Assembly: GCA_017882025.1 (NCBI GenBank)
Contig: JADGQG010000013.1
Location: 1-18,336 of the forward strand
Reading direction: 5' to 3'
Origin: Chloroflexota bacterium
GTDB lineage: Bacteria > Chloroflexota > Limnocylindria > Limnocylindrales > CSP1-4
Length of the DNA: 18,336 nucleotides
Made by a program: the position numbers and the translations under genes
Shown here: piece after piece, positions 1 to 7,687 of the stretch
Position numbering within the stretch: position 1 is the stretch's first letter
How the letters are laid out: the number at the start of each line of letters is the position of its first letter
Notes under the pieces: generated by a model
The model's input: the letters and a program-made list of their open reading frames with translations, nothing else
The model's database searches: none
What the model was told of the DNA's origin: nothing

Positions 1-621
1 GGCAAGCAGACGGGCGACCCGGCCGCCAACGAGGCGGCGCTCCAGGCGGTCATGGCGACCAAGGGCGGCGGGATCACGGTCCTCTCGTACGCGCCGGCAG
101 CCGATCAGAACGCGTTCGTGGTCCGCAAGGAGACCGCGACGCAGCTCAAGCTGGCGAAGCTCAGCGATGCGGCACCGGTGCAGGATCAGCTCAAGTGGGG
201 TCTCGCGACCGACTGCAAGACGAACCCGGTCTGCGCCGCGGCCCTGAAGAGTGCCTACGGGCTTGACCCGAAGAACATCACTCCGCTTGCGGCGTGCGAC
301 ACGCCGATGGCCCAGGCGCTGGCCAACAAGACGATCGACGTCGCCGAGCTCTGTTCGACCCAGCCCGACATCGCCGTCAACGGCTTCGTCGTGCTCACAG
401 ACGACAAGAAGACCCAGCCGGCCGACAACATCGCCCCGCTCGTCCGGAACGACCTCCTCGCGAAGACGGACAAGACCGTCTTCTCGAAGATCCTCAACGA
501 TGTGTCGGCAAAGATGGACACGGCCACCCTGACCGACCTGAACAAGCAGATCACGGTCGACAAGAAGGACATCGCGGTCGTGGCGAAAGCCTGGCTCCAA
601 TCGGTGGGCCTGACCAAGTAG
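1..621 (+). CDS. Glycine betaine/choline-type ABC transporter substrate-binding protein, C-terminal part
   Basis: The frame is open from base 1, so the 5' end lies outside the window and about 206 C-terminal residues are present. The protein resembles the OpuAC/ProX/OsmF family (PF04069) of extracytoplasmic receptors for quaternary-amine compatible solutes. Seen: the ITVLSYAPAADQNAFVV segment, then a lobe ending in PDIAVNGFVVLTDD followed by the ADNIAPLVR stretch, which is the usual C-terminal signature of this family. The tail has the alternating Asp/Lys helices (LNKQITVDKKDIAVVAKAWL) that close these proteins. Two cysteine pairs (TDCKTNPVC and AACD...ELC) could form a disulfide, which fits an exported protein. 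The permease and ATPase genes should lie upstream if the operon is conventional, but they are not visible here. The exact ligand cannot be told from this fragment because the N-terminal aromatic-cage residues are missing. Confidence 0.85.
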   Translation, partial: GKQTGDPAANEAALQAVMATKGGGITVLSYAPAADQNAFVVRKETATQLKLAKLSDAAPVQDQLKWGLATDCKTNPVCAAALKSAYGLDPKNITPLAACDTPMAQALANKTIDVAELCSTQPDIAVNGFVVLTDDKKTQPADNIAPLVRNDLLAKTDKTVFSKILNDVSAKMDTATLTDLNKQITVDKKDIAVVAKAWLQSVGLTK

Positions 622-663
622 CGACCCGGTCAAGCAGCGACGCGGCCCACCCGGTTCCGCGTC

Positions 664-689
664 CGAGCCCGCCGGCAACGGCGGGCTCG
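664..689. terminator. Perfect GC-rich hairpin between convergent genes
   Basis: A perfect 10-bp stem (CGAGCCCGCC pairing with GGCGGGCTCG) closes a six-base loop, GGCAAC. It sits 43 bases after the substrate-binding protein stop and about 100 bases beyond the end of the convergent membrane-protein gene, so it could end transcription from both sides. No T-run follows on either strand, so it is not a canonical intrinsic terminator. The rest of 622-789 holds nothing recognisable. Confidence 0.55.
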
Positions 690-789
690 CCGATTCCAGG
701 GGCGGCGGCCGCGGCGTCCTCGTTGGCGCGAAGGGGCGCGCGGGCACGGTCGCCACGGCGCCGAGTCGCCGCGCCGTGAAGCCGCAGCC

Positions 790-1797
790 CTACGGGGTCG
801 CGTCAGCAGGCGTGTCGCCCGCCCCCGCGTCTTCGGGTACGGCCCCGACCACCTTTCGGCGCCATCCCAACCGCAGGAGCGCGACCGCCCCGCCCAGCGA
901 GGTCAGGACGAGGATGACCACGTGGACCAGCACGGCCAGCGCCACCGCCGGGGCCGCGCCGACCCCGAAGACGGCCGCGATCTGGACCGCGGCCAGCTCG
1001 AACGTCCCCAGGTAGCCGGGTCCGGCCGGGATCGCCGTCGCGAGGGAGACGCCGGCGGCCAGGAGCGCGGCCTGCCCCCACGTCAGCTCGACGCCGACCG
1101 CCTGGCCCGCCGCCGCGAACGCGACGACGGTCGCACCCCACGCGGCCAGGCTCCAGCAAACCGCGACTGCGACCGTCCGCGGCCGCCCGGCCACGGCAAG
1201 GCCGCCGCGGAGCCTGCCGGCCAGGCGGATCACGGACGGCCACCGCTCCACGGCCGCAACCGCCCGGTCCGCATACGGGAGGCGATGCGCCACGAGCGCA
1301 ACGGCGAGACCCACCACCAGCAGCCCGGTGAGGCCCGCGCCGAGCAGGACCGCGCTCGCTACGATGCCACGGACCTGGAGCAGGAGGATCGCCGCCGAGG
1401 CGATCGCGACGAGGACGGCCGTGTCCACGACGCGCTCCACCACGATCGTGCCCAGCGCCGTCGCGCGGCTCATCCCCTCGCGGTCGCCCAGGTAGTGGCT
1501 CCGGACCAGTTCGCCCAGGCGGGCCGGCAGCACGTTGTTGGCGAGGTAGCCCACGAGGAGGTAGCCGAGGACCGGAACGAACCGAACGAGCCGGATCGGT
1601 GCCAGGAGCCCCTGCCAGCGGATCGCCCGGCACGCGACGTCGATCGCGATGCAGGCGGCAACGGCGATCACCCACCCGGGCGCCGCGTTCCCCAGCACGC
1701 GGGCCACGGCGGCGACGTCCACCTGCCGGACAACGATGGCGAGGGCGAGAATCGAGATCGCAATCCCGATCCCGCCGCGAAGCAGCGATCGGCGCAT
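790..1797 (-). CDS. LPG synthase TM-type (UPF0104/AglD-like) integral membrane protein
   Basis: A 335-residue hydrophobic protein with about eight predicted membrane segments. It matches the lysylphosphatidylglycerol synthase transmembrane domain family (PF03706, formerly UPF0104). Seen: an N-terminal helix (GIAISILALAIVV), the CRAIRW motif near residue 60, and the family hallmark NNVLPARLGELVRS around residues 87-100. A conserved GTIVVERVVDTAVLV stretch and the C-terminal GPGYLGTFELAAV motif follow. There is no cytoplasmic aminoacyl-transferase domain of the MprF type, so lysyl transfer is unlikely. Stand-alone members often neighbour glycosyltransferases and are proposed to act in lipid-linked sugar handling or flipping. 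It lies 32 bases after the GT2 gene on the same strand, probably in one operon. Start is the ATG at 1797. Family call is firm; role is inferred from context. Confidence 0.85.
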   Translation of the reverse strand: MRRSLLRGGIGIAISILALAIVVRQVDVAAVARVLGNAAPGWVIAVAACIAIDVACRAIRWQGLLAPIRLVRFVPVLGYLLVGYLANNVLPARLGELVRSHYLGDREGMSRATALGTIVVERVVDTAVLVAIASAAILLLQVRGIVASAVLLGAGLTGLLVVGLAVALVAHRLPYADRAVAAVERWPSVIRLAGRLRGGLAVAGRPRTVAVAVCWSLAAWGATVVAFAAAGQAVGVELTWGQAALLAAGVSLATAIPAGPGYLGTFELAAVQIAAVFGVGAAPAVALAVLVHVVILVLTSLGGAVALLRLGWRRKVVGAVPEDAGAGDTPADATP

Positions 1798-1829
1798 TCG
1801 GCAGAGCGTCCTGGTGGGCCGGGCCGGCT

Positions 1830-2630
1830 TCAGTCGCGCGGCGCGCGCGGCGTCAGCTTCGGGGAGCGCCGGACGCGGATCCGGTGGAGCGCGAACCGGG
1901 CGACCACCCGGAGAGTGGACAGCCCGTACACCACGCTCCGCCGGAAGCCGACCGAGCTCGCTTCCTCGAAGTAGCGCGTGGGGACGGCGATCTCGCCGAT
2001 CCGGAAGCCGCCCGCCGCCACGACCTGGGCAATCAGCTCCTGGTCGAACACGAAGTCGTCCGAGTTGCGGTGGTACGGGATCGTCTCCAGGAGATGGCGA
2101 GAGTAGGCCCGGAAGCCAGTGTGGTACTCGGAGAGCCGCAGTCCGAAGGCGAAGTTCTCCAGGGCCGTCAGGAAGCGGTTGGAGACGAACTTCCAGGTCG
2201 GCATCCCGCCCGCACGCGGATTCCCCAGGAAACGGCTGCCGAGCATGAGGTCCGCGTCCCCGCGGAGGATTGGCTCCACGAGCGCCGGGATCCGGGTCGC
2301 GTCGTACTGGTAGTCCGGGTGAAGCATGATCACGACGTCGGCGCCCATCTCCAGGGCCGCGTCGTAGCAGGTCTTCTGGTTGCCGCCGTAGCCGCGGTTC
2401 TGGCGGTGCACGATCACGTCCAGGCCCAGCTGCTTCGCGATCTCGACCGTCTGGTCGCGACTGACGTCGTCGACGAGGATGATCCGCTCCACGAGGTCGT
2501 GCGGAATGTCCGCATAGGTCCGCTCCAGCGTCCGGGCCGCGTTGTAGGCGGGCATGACGATGACGATGCGATGGCCGGCCATCGCCTCATGGGCGGGGGC
2601 GTCCTGCGTCTGGCGTTCCTGATCCTCCAT
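1830..2630 (-). CDS. Family 2 glycosyltransferase, DPM/DPG-synthase-like
   Basis: A 266-residue cytosolic GT-A fold enzyme. Residues 21-30 give the first strand (IVIVMPAYN). LVDD at 52-55 is the nucleotide-sugar binding Asp pair. HPDYQYD at 104-110 takes the place of the usual DxD motif. GSRFLGNP and the HTGFRAYS segment are typical of the DPM_DPG-synthase-like group, which moves a sugar from UDP- or GDP-sugar to polyprenyl phosphate. There is no C-terminal membrane helix, so a membrane partner is likely; the next gene encodes one. The ATG at 2630 follows a TACGCT -10 box by six bases with no Shine-Dalgarno sequence, suggesting a leaderless mRNA. A second Met at residue 17 (MAGHRIVIV) is a possible later start. 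The exact sugar cannot be deduced. Confidence 0.88.
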   Translation of the reverse strand: MEDQERQTQDAPAHEAMAGHRIVIVMPAYNAARTLERTYADIPHDLVERIILVDDVSRDQTVEIAKQLGLDVIVHRQNRGYGGNQKTCYDAALEMGADVVIMLHPDYQYDATRIPALVEPILRGDADLMLGSRFLGNPRAGGMPTWKFVSNRFLTALENFAFGLRLSEYHTGFRAYSRHLLETIPYHRNSDDFVFDQELIAQVVAAGGFRIGEIAVPTRYFEEASSVGFRRSVVYGLSTLRVVARFALHRIRVRRSPKLTPRAPRD

Positions 2631-2636
2631 GGGCGA

Positions 2637-2642
2637 AGCGTA
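2637..2642 (-). promoter_or_regulatory. -10 box (TACGCT) for leaderless GT2 transcript
   Basis: On the minus strand TACGCT fits the TANNNT -10 consensus and ends six bases before the ATG at 2630, so transcription would begin at or within a base of the start codon. No -35 hexamer of TTGACA type is seen. Confidence rests mainly on four other genes in the window with the same geometry. Confidence 0.5.
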
Positions 2643-2686
2643 ACGGCTCGCCGGCCTGCGTGGACGATCACCCGAAGGTCACGGGA

Positions 2687-3346
2687 ATGGACCCCGACTC
2701 GCAGATCGGCGAGAATGCCGCCACCCTCATGGAGAACCCCATGTTCGAGCGCCTCTTCGGCTCCCGCGGGAAGGATCCCGCAACCGCATCGCGCGTCCCG
2801 CCCGGGCAGTACCTGACCGAGAAATTCCCAGTCCTCCATTACGGCAGTGTCCCGACGGCCGACCTGGCCGCCTGGGATCTCCGCGTTCATGGGCTGGTCG
2901 GGGCGCCGCTCACGTTCACCTGGGACCAGTTCCTGGCGCTCCCGCGCACGCATGTCACGGCGGACATCCACTGCGTGACGCGCTGGTCAAAGCTGGACAC
3001 CACGTGGGAGGGCGTCCCGATCCGGGCGATCCTGGAGATGGCCCAGGTCCGCCCCGAGGCGACCCACGTCCTCGTGCACTCCGAGCAGGGCTACACCACG
3101 AACATGCCGCTCGAGATCCTCGACGACGCGGACGTCCTGCTGGCGGACCGCTACGAGGGCCAACCGCTGGAGCCAGACCACGGCTACCCGCTCCGCCTCG
3201 TGGTGCCGAAGCGTTACTTTTGGAAGAGTGCGAAGTGGGTCCGCGGGCTGGAGTTCCTGGACCACGACATCCGCGGCTTCTGGGAGCGCTACGGCTACAA
3301 CAACGACGCCGACCCGTGGAAAGAAGAGCGCTTCAGCGGCGACTGA
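2687..3346 (+). CDS. Sulfite oxidase-like molybdopterin oxidoreductase
   Basis: A soluble protein of about 219 residues in the oxidoreductase molybdopterin-binding family (PF00174), close to the short YuiH-like 'sulfite oxidase-like oxidoreductase' group. Seen: PVLHYGSVP at 48-56, the WDLRVHGLV strand, then DIHCVTRWSKLD, in which Cys96 is the expected molybdenum ligand. HVLVHSEQGYTTNMPLE follows, then GYPLRLVVPKRYFWKSAKWV, the usual cofactor-binding end. There is no Tat signal, so it is probably cytoplasmic, unlike MsrP/YedY. Its substrate is unknown. The ATG at 2687 is preferred because GAAGG lies eight bases upstream; an in-frame GTG at 2660 would add nine residues but has no ribosome site. 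The N-terminal GENAATLMENPMFERLFG segment may be a short extra helix. It is divergent from the GT2 gene, with only 56 bases between the starts. Confidence 0.88.
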   Translation: MDPDSQIGENAATLMENPMFERLFGSRGKDPATASRVPPGQYLTEKFPVLHYGSVPTADLAAWDLRVHGLVGAPLTFTWDQFLALPRTHVTADIHCVTRWSKLDTTWEGVPIRAILEMAQVRPEATHVLVHSEQGYTTNMPLEILDDADVLLADRYEGQPLEPDHGYPLRLVVPKRYFWKSAKWVRGLEFLDHDIRGFWERYGYNNDADPWKEERFSGD

Positions 3347-3389
3347 CCTCGTCGTCTCGCGGCGGCCAGGTCGTCGCGAGGTGGAGATG

Positions 3390-3406
3390 CGGCGGTGAGA
3401 CCGCCG
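3390..3406 (+). terminator. Small intergenic hairpin, possible partial terminator
   Basis: CGGCGGT and ACCGCCG form a perfect 7-bp stem around a GAG loop in the 82-base spacer between the molybdoenzyme and dioxygenase genes. There is no T-run. It may attenuate or protect the message rather than end it. Confidence 0.25.
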
Positions 3407-3428
3407 GTGGCGCAGGGGAGCCAAATAC

Positions 3429-4274
3429 ATGGCCGACACGAACCCGAACCCGAGCCCCAACCCGACACCGGCCCCGCCCGTGTCCGGCACCCCGGCGGCC
3501 GGGCCCATGCCTGCTATCTACCTCGGGCACGGTGCGCCGCCGCTCCTCGAGGACGAGGAGTGGATGGGCGAGCTTGGCTCGTGGGGCGCATCGCTTCCGC
3601 GGCCGAGCTCCATCCTCATCGTCAGCGCGCACTGGCAGACCGCCCCGGTCGCGCTGAGCGCGACGCGGCGCGTGCCCCTCGTCTACGACTTCTACGGCTT
3701 CCCGGAGCACTACTACCGGATGACGTATGACGCGCCCGGGGCGCCGGACCTCGCGGCCAGGGTCAAGGGGCTGATGCCGGCGAACGATCGCGTGCTGGAA
3801 CGGGAGACGCGGGGTCTCGACCACGGCGCCTGGGTGCCGCTGAAGGCGATGTATCCGGGCGCGGAGATCCCCGTGCTCCAGATGTCGATGCCCGACCTGG
3901 ACCCGCGGCACCTGTTCGAGGTGGGCCGGCGCCTCGCGCCCCTGCGCGACGAGGGCGTGCTGATCGTCGGCAGCGGGTTCCTCACCCACGGCCTGCCGTT
4001 CGTCCACGACTACTTCCTCGGCAAGCCGGGCGCTCCGCAGTGGTCGATCGACTTCGACCAATGGGCGACGGAGGCGCTGAATCGGGGTGACCTCGACACA
4101 CTGTTCGCGTTCCGGGAGAAGGCCCCGGGCATGCCGTACGCACATCCGACGATCGAACACTTCGCGCCCATCTTCGTGACGCTCGGCGCGGTCGCGAAAC
4201 CGGACGATACGCCGGACTTCACGATCGAGGGCTACTTCTACGGGCTCTCGAAGCGCTCGTTCGAGGCGCGGTGA
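3429..4274 (+). CDS. Class III extradiol dioxygenase, LigB/4,5-DOPA dioxygenase (YgiD) type
   Basis: A 281-residue protein of the LigB superfamily (PF02900), in the DODA/YgiD branch that cleaves catechol rings with a single divalent metal. Seen: GHGAPP with His34, IVSAHWQT with His68, and TIEHFAPIF with His244 as the likely metal ligands. His132 in LDHGAW and His187 in GFLTHGL are the other conserved active-site histidines. The first 27 residues are rich in Pro, Thr and Asn and look like a flexible extension; an internal Met27 (MPAIYLGHG) would give the length usual for the family. The ATG at 3429 is chosen because GGGGAG lies nine bases upstream. It follows the molybdoenzyme by 82 bases. The natural substrate is not evident, since family members accept many catechols. 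Confidence 0.88.
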   Translation: MADTNPNPSPNPTPAPPVSGTPAAGPMPAIYLGHGAPPLLEDEEWMGELGSWGASLPRPSSILIVSAHWQTAPVALSATRRVPLVYDFYGFPEHYYRMTYDAPGAPDLAARVKGLMPANDRVLERETRGLDHGAWVPLKAMYPGAEIPVLQMSMPDLDPRHLFEVGRRLAPLRDEGVLIVGSGFLTHGLPFVHDYFLGKPGAPQWSIDFDQWATEALNRGDLDTLFAFREKAPGMPYAHPTIEHFAPIFVTLGAVAKPDDTPDFTIEGYFYGLSKRSFEAR

Positions 4275-4282
4275 CCGGGAGA

Positions 4283-4288
4283 TATCAT
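4283..4288 (+). promoter_or_regulatory. -10 box (TATCAT) for leaderless membrane-glycosyltransferase transcript
   Basis: TATCAT is the best -10 match seen near any start in this window. It ends six bases before GTG 4295, just inside the end of the dioxygenase gene and its stop. It would give the downstream membrane genes their own leaderless message. Confidence 0.5.
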
Positions 4289-4294
4289 CCGCAC

Positions 4295-5854
4295 GTGGCA
4301 ATTCTCCCGACCCATCGGCCGTCGAACGTCGAGATCCGGATCGGGGCCATCGCCTTCCTCGTCGCCTTCCTCGTCGCCGCCTACCTCGTGCGACCGTTCC
4401 GAGTCGCGACCGTCGGATACGACACGGCGGCCTCGGTCGTCTACTTCCAGCGCATGGCGGCTGGGCTCCGCCTCGAGGCGTTCCTCGGCACGACGCCCAA
4501 GCCGTTCTTCACGGTGGTCTATGGGATCGTCCAGACCGTCACGGGCGACTGGCGGGTCATCTCGTGGCTGGGGATCGCCGCGTTCGCGGCGGGGATCGGC
4601 CTGACCGCGGTCCTCATCGCGCGCTTCGGCGGCCTCGCCGCGGCGGCCTACGTCACGATCGGCCTGATCGGCTCGGTCCGCCTCCTCGACGACGTCGAGG
4701 CTGCCTACGCCATCTCGTGGTCGCTCGCGGGCTGGGCGCTGGTGGGGATTCTCCTCACCGGCTCCCGGCCCCGCTGGTTCGCCGCAGGCCTCTGCCTGAT
4801 GGTCGTCGGGCTCCTCCGATACGAGAGCCTGCTCATCGTCGGGGTGGCCGCCGCGGCGCTGACGGGTGCCTCCCTCCGCGCCCGGCTGGGCCGGGGAACG
4901 GCGCCGCCGGCCCGCGCATGGTTCCTGCTCCTCGGCCTCCTGGCGATCCCGATCGAGGCCCTCCACGACCTCGTCCTTACCGGTGACCCGTGGTACAGCC
5001 TCGTGGTGCCGGTGCTCGGATCGCGCGGCGCCCCGCTCATCGGCCTCGGCGGCGCCGTGTCCTTCATCTATCACCGGTACCTCGGGATGGCAGCCCTGGT
5101 CGCGCTCGGCGTGCTGGGGGCCGCCGTCCTCGCCCGGCGCCGCGCCTGGGTTCCCCTTGCCGGGGCGCTCGCCCTGGGGCCCGGGATCGTGGTGTTCGTC
5201 CTGTATCTCGGGTGGCGCCGGATCTGGATCTCGGACCGCTACCTCGCACCGGCGGACCTGACCCTCATCGTCCTCGCCGCGGTCGGTGTCGCCGCGCTCC
5301 GCGTGCCGGAGCTCGACCGCCTCGCCGAGCGCCTGTCCGCGCGGGCGCGGACAGCGGCATTCGTCTGCCTGGCCGGCATCATCGCCGTCGCCTCGGCGGG
5401 GCGATTCGGCCCGCTCGACACGGCGAGTCGAACGATGATGAAGGACACCCTGATCAGCCACCTGAACGAAGCGCAGGCCATGCCCGTGCTCGCCACCGCG
5501 ATCAGATCGGTCCCCGGGATCCACGACCGGCCGCCCGTCATCGATCCGACCGCCGGGATGGGCGCCCGCGCTGTCCTCCGGGTGCCAGCCCAGTTCGTCC
5601 CCCAGCTGGTTGCCGAGCTGGACCTTCCGTTGGACCGGATCGCCGGGCTGGGGCCGGCGCGGCCGCCGACCACGGACGGCACGTATCCGAAGGTCGGAGA
5701 GATCCTCTACCACGACCGGGTGCGAGACGGCCTGGGGGACGCGTTTCCCTTCCTGGAGGTGACGACCCCGACGACGGTCGGCGCGATCCGGCTGATCCCC
5801 CTCGGGGCCGACCCGCGCCTGGGCTGGTGGGTGATCCGGGTGGCGACGCCGTGA
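4295..5854 (+). CDS. Polytopic membrane protein, probable GT-C glycosyltransferase
   Basis: About 519 residues with roughly ten hydrophobic segments. The layout resembles GT-C enzymes that use polyprenyl-phosphate sugars: one N-terminal membrane helix, then a first outer loop with GYDTAAS (Asp43, the position of the catalytic Asp in such enzymes) and GTTPKPFFTVVYG. Alternating helices follow, then a C-terminal soluble region of about 140 residues with ISDRYLAPADL at its membrane boundary. I do not recognise a named family with certainty. The GTG at 4295 is preferred because TATCAT lies six bases upstream. The GTG at 4271 adds eight residues and overlaps the dioxygenase stop as GTGA, but its GAGG is only four bases away. 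The next gene overlaps its stop as GTGA, so the two are almost certainly co-translated. Membrane nature is firm; catalytic role is inferred. Confidence 0.7.
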   Translation: MAILPTHRPSNVEIRIGAIAFLVAFLVAAYLVRPFRVATVGYDTAASVVYFQRMAAGLRLEAFLGTTPKPFFTVVYGIVQTVTGDWRVISWLGIAAFAAGIGLTAVLIARFGGLAAAAYVTIGLIGSVRLLDDVEAAYAISWSLAGWALVGILLTGSRPRWFAAGLCLMVVGLLRYESLLIVGVAAAALTGASLRARLGRGTAPPARAWFLLLGLLAIPIEALHDLVLTGDPWYSLVVPVLGSRGAPLIGLGGAVSFIYHRYLGMAALVALGVLGAAVLARRRAWVPLAGALALGPGIVVFVLYLGWRRIWISDRYLAPADLTLIVLAAVGVAALRVPELDRLAERLSARARTAAFVCLAGIIAVASAGRFGPLDTASRTMMKDTLISHLNEAQAMPVLATAIRSVPGIHDRPPVIDPTAGMGARAVLRVPAQFVPQLVAELDLPLDRIAGLGPARPPTTDGTYPKVGEILYHDRVRDGLGDAFPFLEVTTPTTVGAIRLIPLGADPRLGWWVIRVATP

Positions 5855-7341
5855 CCGGCCCGCCCGGCGGCGGCCTCGGCGTTGGGGGGCTCCTGCGCTC
5901 CCGCACGGCCCTTGGGCTCGCGGCGCTCCTGATCGTGGCCGGCTGGAACCTGTTCCACGACGCGTCGGTCGTCGATCGCGGCGTGCCGGCCCCGCTGGCA
6001 TGGGGCGGGCTGTTCGCCCTCGGCCTCGTGGGCTACGTCGCGGGGGAGCTCGGGGCGCGACGACGATGGCCGGACGGCCCGGCTGTGGAGAGCGCGGCCG
6101 GCGCCCTCGCGCTCCTCGGCGCTGCGGCGGTGGTCCTCGTCGGGCCCCGAACGAGCCCAACGGGGGACGCCGCCATCATCTGCCTGGCCGCAGTGGCCGC
6201 GCTTGCGCTCGGGTACGCGATGGGGCGCTGCAACACGCCGGACGGGGGCCGGGCGGCGCGGCTCGCCTTCGCCGTGGCGGCGCTCGTCGTGGCGACCTGG
6301 GCGGTCCACGACGCGCGCCTCGCGCTGATCGGCAATCACTTCTATGACCTGCAGGTCTACCTCGCGGCCGGCCACCACGCGCTGGCGGGCCAGCCGATCT
6401 ACCTCACGGCGCCGCTGGCGGCCCTCCCGGCGCGCGCCGCGGACGACTTCTTCCTCTACCCGCCGCCCCTGATTCCCTTCTTCGAGCTCCTGGCGAAGCT
6501 TCCCTACCGGCTGGTGTCGCCCGCGTGGCTGGTTGGCATGGCGGCCGCCGCGCTCCTGGCGTTCCGGCTCCTCGGCCTGAGCTGGCGCTGGTCGACGCTC
6601 CTGCTCGCGTTCCCGCCGCTGGCCAAGGGATTTGAGTCTGGCAACGTGGCCTCACTCCTGTTCCTCATCATGGCAGCAGGGTTCCGGTTCGGACCGGGCG
6701 TGGTTGCCGGCAGCCTGTTCAAGGTTCAGTCCGTGATCCCGGTCGCGTGGCTGGTCCGGGAGCGGCGTTGGCGCGACCTGGTCGCCGGCGGCCTGGTGGT
6801 CGCCGCGCTCTGCGCCGTCTCGCTGCCGCTGACGGGCGTCGGGGCCTGGCGCGACTGGCTTGTCGGCCTCGGCTACCGCGCGCAGTCGCAGGATGCCCTC
6901 CCGATCCTCTACGGTGCCTCGATCGCCCGGCTTCTGCCGCCGGCCGTCTTCGTCGCCGTCGCGCTCGCCGCCGTCGCCGCGGTCTTCTTCGTGCGCGGCC
7001 GGCGGGGCCTGGCCGCCAGCGGGATCGCGACCATCGTGGCCTCGCCGACGCTCTGGCCCCATGGCTTCGTGCTGGCCCTGCCGGCGCTTCTCGGCGCACC
7101 ATCGGCGGCACTCGCCTGGGCGGGCCTGGGCCTCGGTACCTTCGACAACGTGGGTCCATGGCTCCTGACCGCGCTTGCGGGCGCGATCCTGGTGACCCGC
7201 ACCTGGGACGGCGAGCCGGTTGATGCCGACCCGACGCACCCGTTCGCCGGCCGGGCCGGACCCTGGGCTTCGGCGTCCCCAAGCGCGACGTGGGGTGCGT
7301 CCGGCCGACGCGACGCCTCTGGTCATCCGATCGGCGCGTGA
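5851..7341 (+). CDS. GT87 family (DUF2029) polyprenyl-phosphate-dependent glycosyltransferase
   Basis: A 496-residue integral membrane protein. The family signature is FYDLQVYLAAGHHALAG, with Asp166 in the first long outer loop as the presumed catalytic base, followed by the PIYL and FLYPPPLIPFF motifs. Further helices carry FPPLAKGFESGNVASLL, GSLFKVQSVIPVAW and ASPTLWPHGFVLALPAL, all in the usual GT87 order. GT87 includes mycobacterial PimE and related mannosyltransferases, which take mannose from polyprenyl-phosphate mannose on the outer face of the membrane. About 150 N-terminal residues add roughly four helices ahead of the core, more than the minimum for this family. The start GTG overlaps the previous stop in a GTGA, so translation is coupled. 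The C-terminal tail after residue 455 is polar, low-complexity and probably cytoplasmic. Confidence 0.85.
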   Translation: MTGPPGGGLGVGGLLRSRTALGLAALLIVAGWNLFHDASVVDRGVPAPLAWGGLFALGLVGYVAGELGARRRWPDGPAVESAAGALALLGAAAVVLVGPRTSPTGDAAIICLAAVAALALGYAMGRCNTPDGGRAARLAFAVAALVVATWAVHDARLALIGNHFYDLQVYLAAGHHALAGQPIYLTAPLAALPARAADDFFLYPPPLIPFFELLAKLPYRLVSPAWLVGMAAAALLAFRLLGLSWRWSTLLLAFPPLAKGFESGNVASLLFLIMAAGFRFGPGVVAGSLFKVQSVIPVAWLVRERRWRDLVAGGLVVAALCAVSLPLTGVGAWRDWLVGLGYRAQSQDALPILYGASIARLLPPAVFVAVALAAVAAVFFVRGRRGLAASGIATIVASPTLWPHGFVLALPALLGAPSAALAWAGLGLGTFDNVGPWLLTALAGAILVTRTWDGEPVDADPTHPFAGRAGPWASASPSATWGASGRRDASGHPIGA

Positions 7342-7452
7342 TCAGCGACCGCGGGCGGCGTCCTCTCGGCACGGACGCGACCCGCCGCCAAAGCTGGGGT
7401 AGTCTCGGTTCTGTCGGCGCCCTCGTGTCCGAGGTCCGTGTGCTGCGGTGCC

Positions 7453-7686
7453 TCAGCCCGCCGCTTCGACCCCGGCCGGCGGCGCGGCCGGGGTCGCGCC
7501 CTGGAGGACCTCGACCGTGGCGTCCATGGAGGCCGCTGCGTCGGCGAGCCCCTCGATGATCGCCGCCTGCTCGTGCGTGTCGAGGGAGACGATCGCTTCC
7601 GCCTCCGCGGCCCGCTCCTCGGCAATACTCCGCAGGGCGAGGAGGCGCGGGTCGGGGCCGCAGGGGCGAGGCGCCGCGCCGAGGAG
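7453..7686 (-). CDS. Possible small coding frame after the Fe-S carrier, without a recognised start codon
   Basis: Immediately after the A-type carrier stop, in the +1 frame, 77 sense codons run open to TGA at 7453-7455. The product reads like real protein, with an amphipathic acidic helix (EERAAEAEAIVSLDTHEQ, then IIEGLADAAASMDATVEVL) and an Ala/Pro tail. Third codon positions are almost all G or C. The other minus-strand frame is Arg/Ser/Pro-rich and looks like a shadow. There is no ATG, GTG or TTG before an internal Met about 30 residues from the end, and the frame stays open well back into the carrier gene. Expression by +1 shifting at the carrier stop, by a CTG or ATT start, or an assembly indel are all possible. 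No family recognised. Confidence 0.3.
   Translation of the reverse strand, partial: LLGAAPRPCGPDPRLLALRSIAEERAAEAEAIVSLDTHEQAAIIEGLADAAASMDATVEVLQGATPAAPPAGVEAAG
7467..7496. terminator. Perfect 11-bp hairpin at convergent gene ends
   Basis: CGACCCCGGCC and GGCCGGGGTCG pair perfectly around an eight-base loop. It lies about 125 bases beyond the GT87 stop and inside the last codons of the small frame after the Fe-S carrier, so it could end transcripts from both directions. There is no T-run. Between 7342 and 7452 I see nothing else. Confidence 0.4.
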
Positions 7687-7687
7687 C

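Noticed and set aside
4990..5850. Upstream open extension of the GT87 frame, antisense-like and Arg/Pro-rich
   Set aside because: It overlaps the preceding membrane protein entirely, and its composition is that of a GC-rich shadow frame; the GTG at 5851 gives the family N-terminus and a GTGA overlap.
4238..6160. Minus-strand open frame of 640 codons
   Set aside because: It is antisense to two well-supported membrane proteins and made almost wholly of Arg, Gly, Asp and Pro, the pattern of a GC-rich shadow.
7400..7405. TAGTCT on the plus strand resembling the leaderless -10 boxes
   Set aside because: No start codon lies 6-8 bases downstream and no plausible plus-strand gene follows; probably chance.
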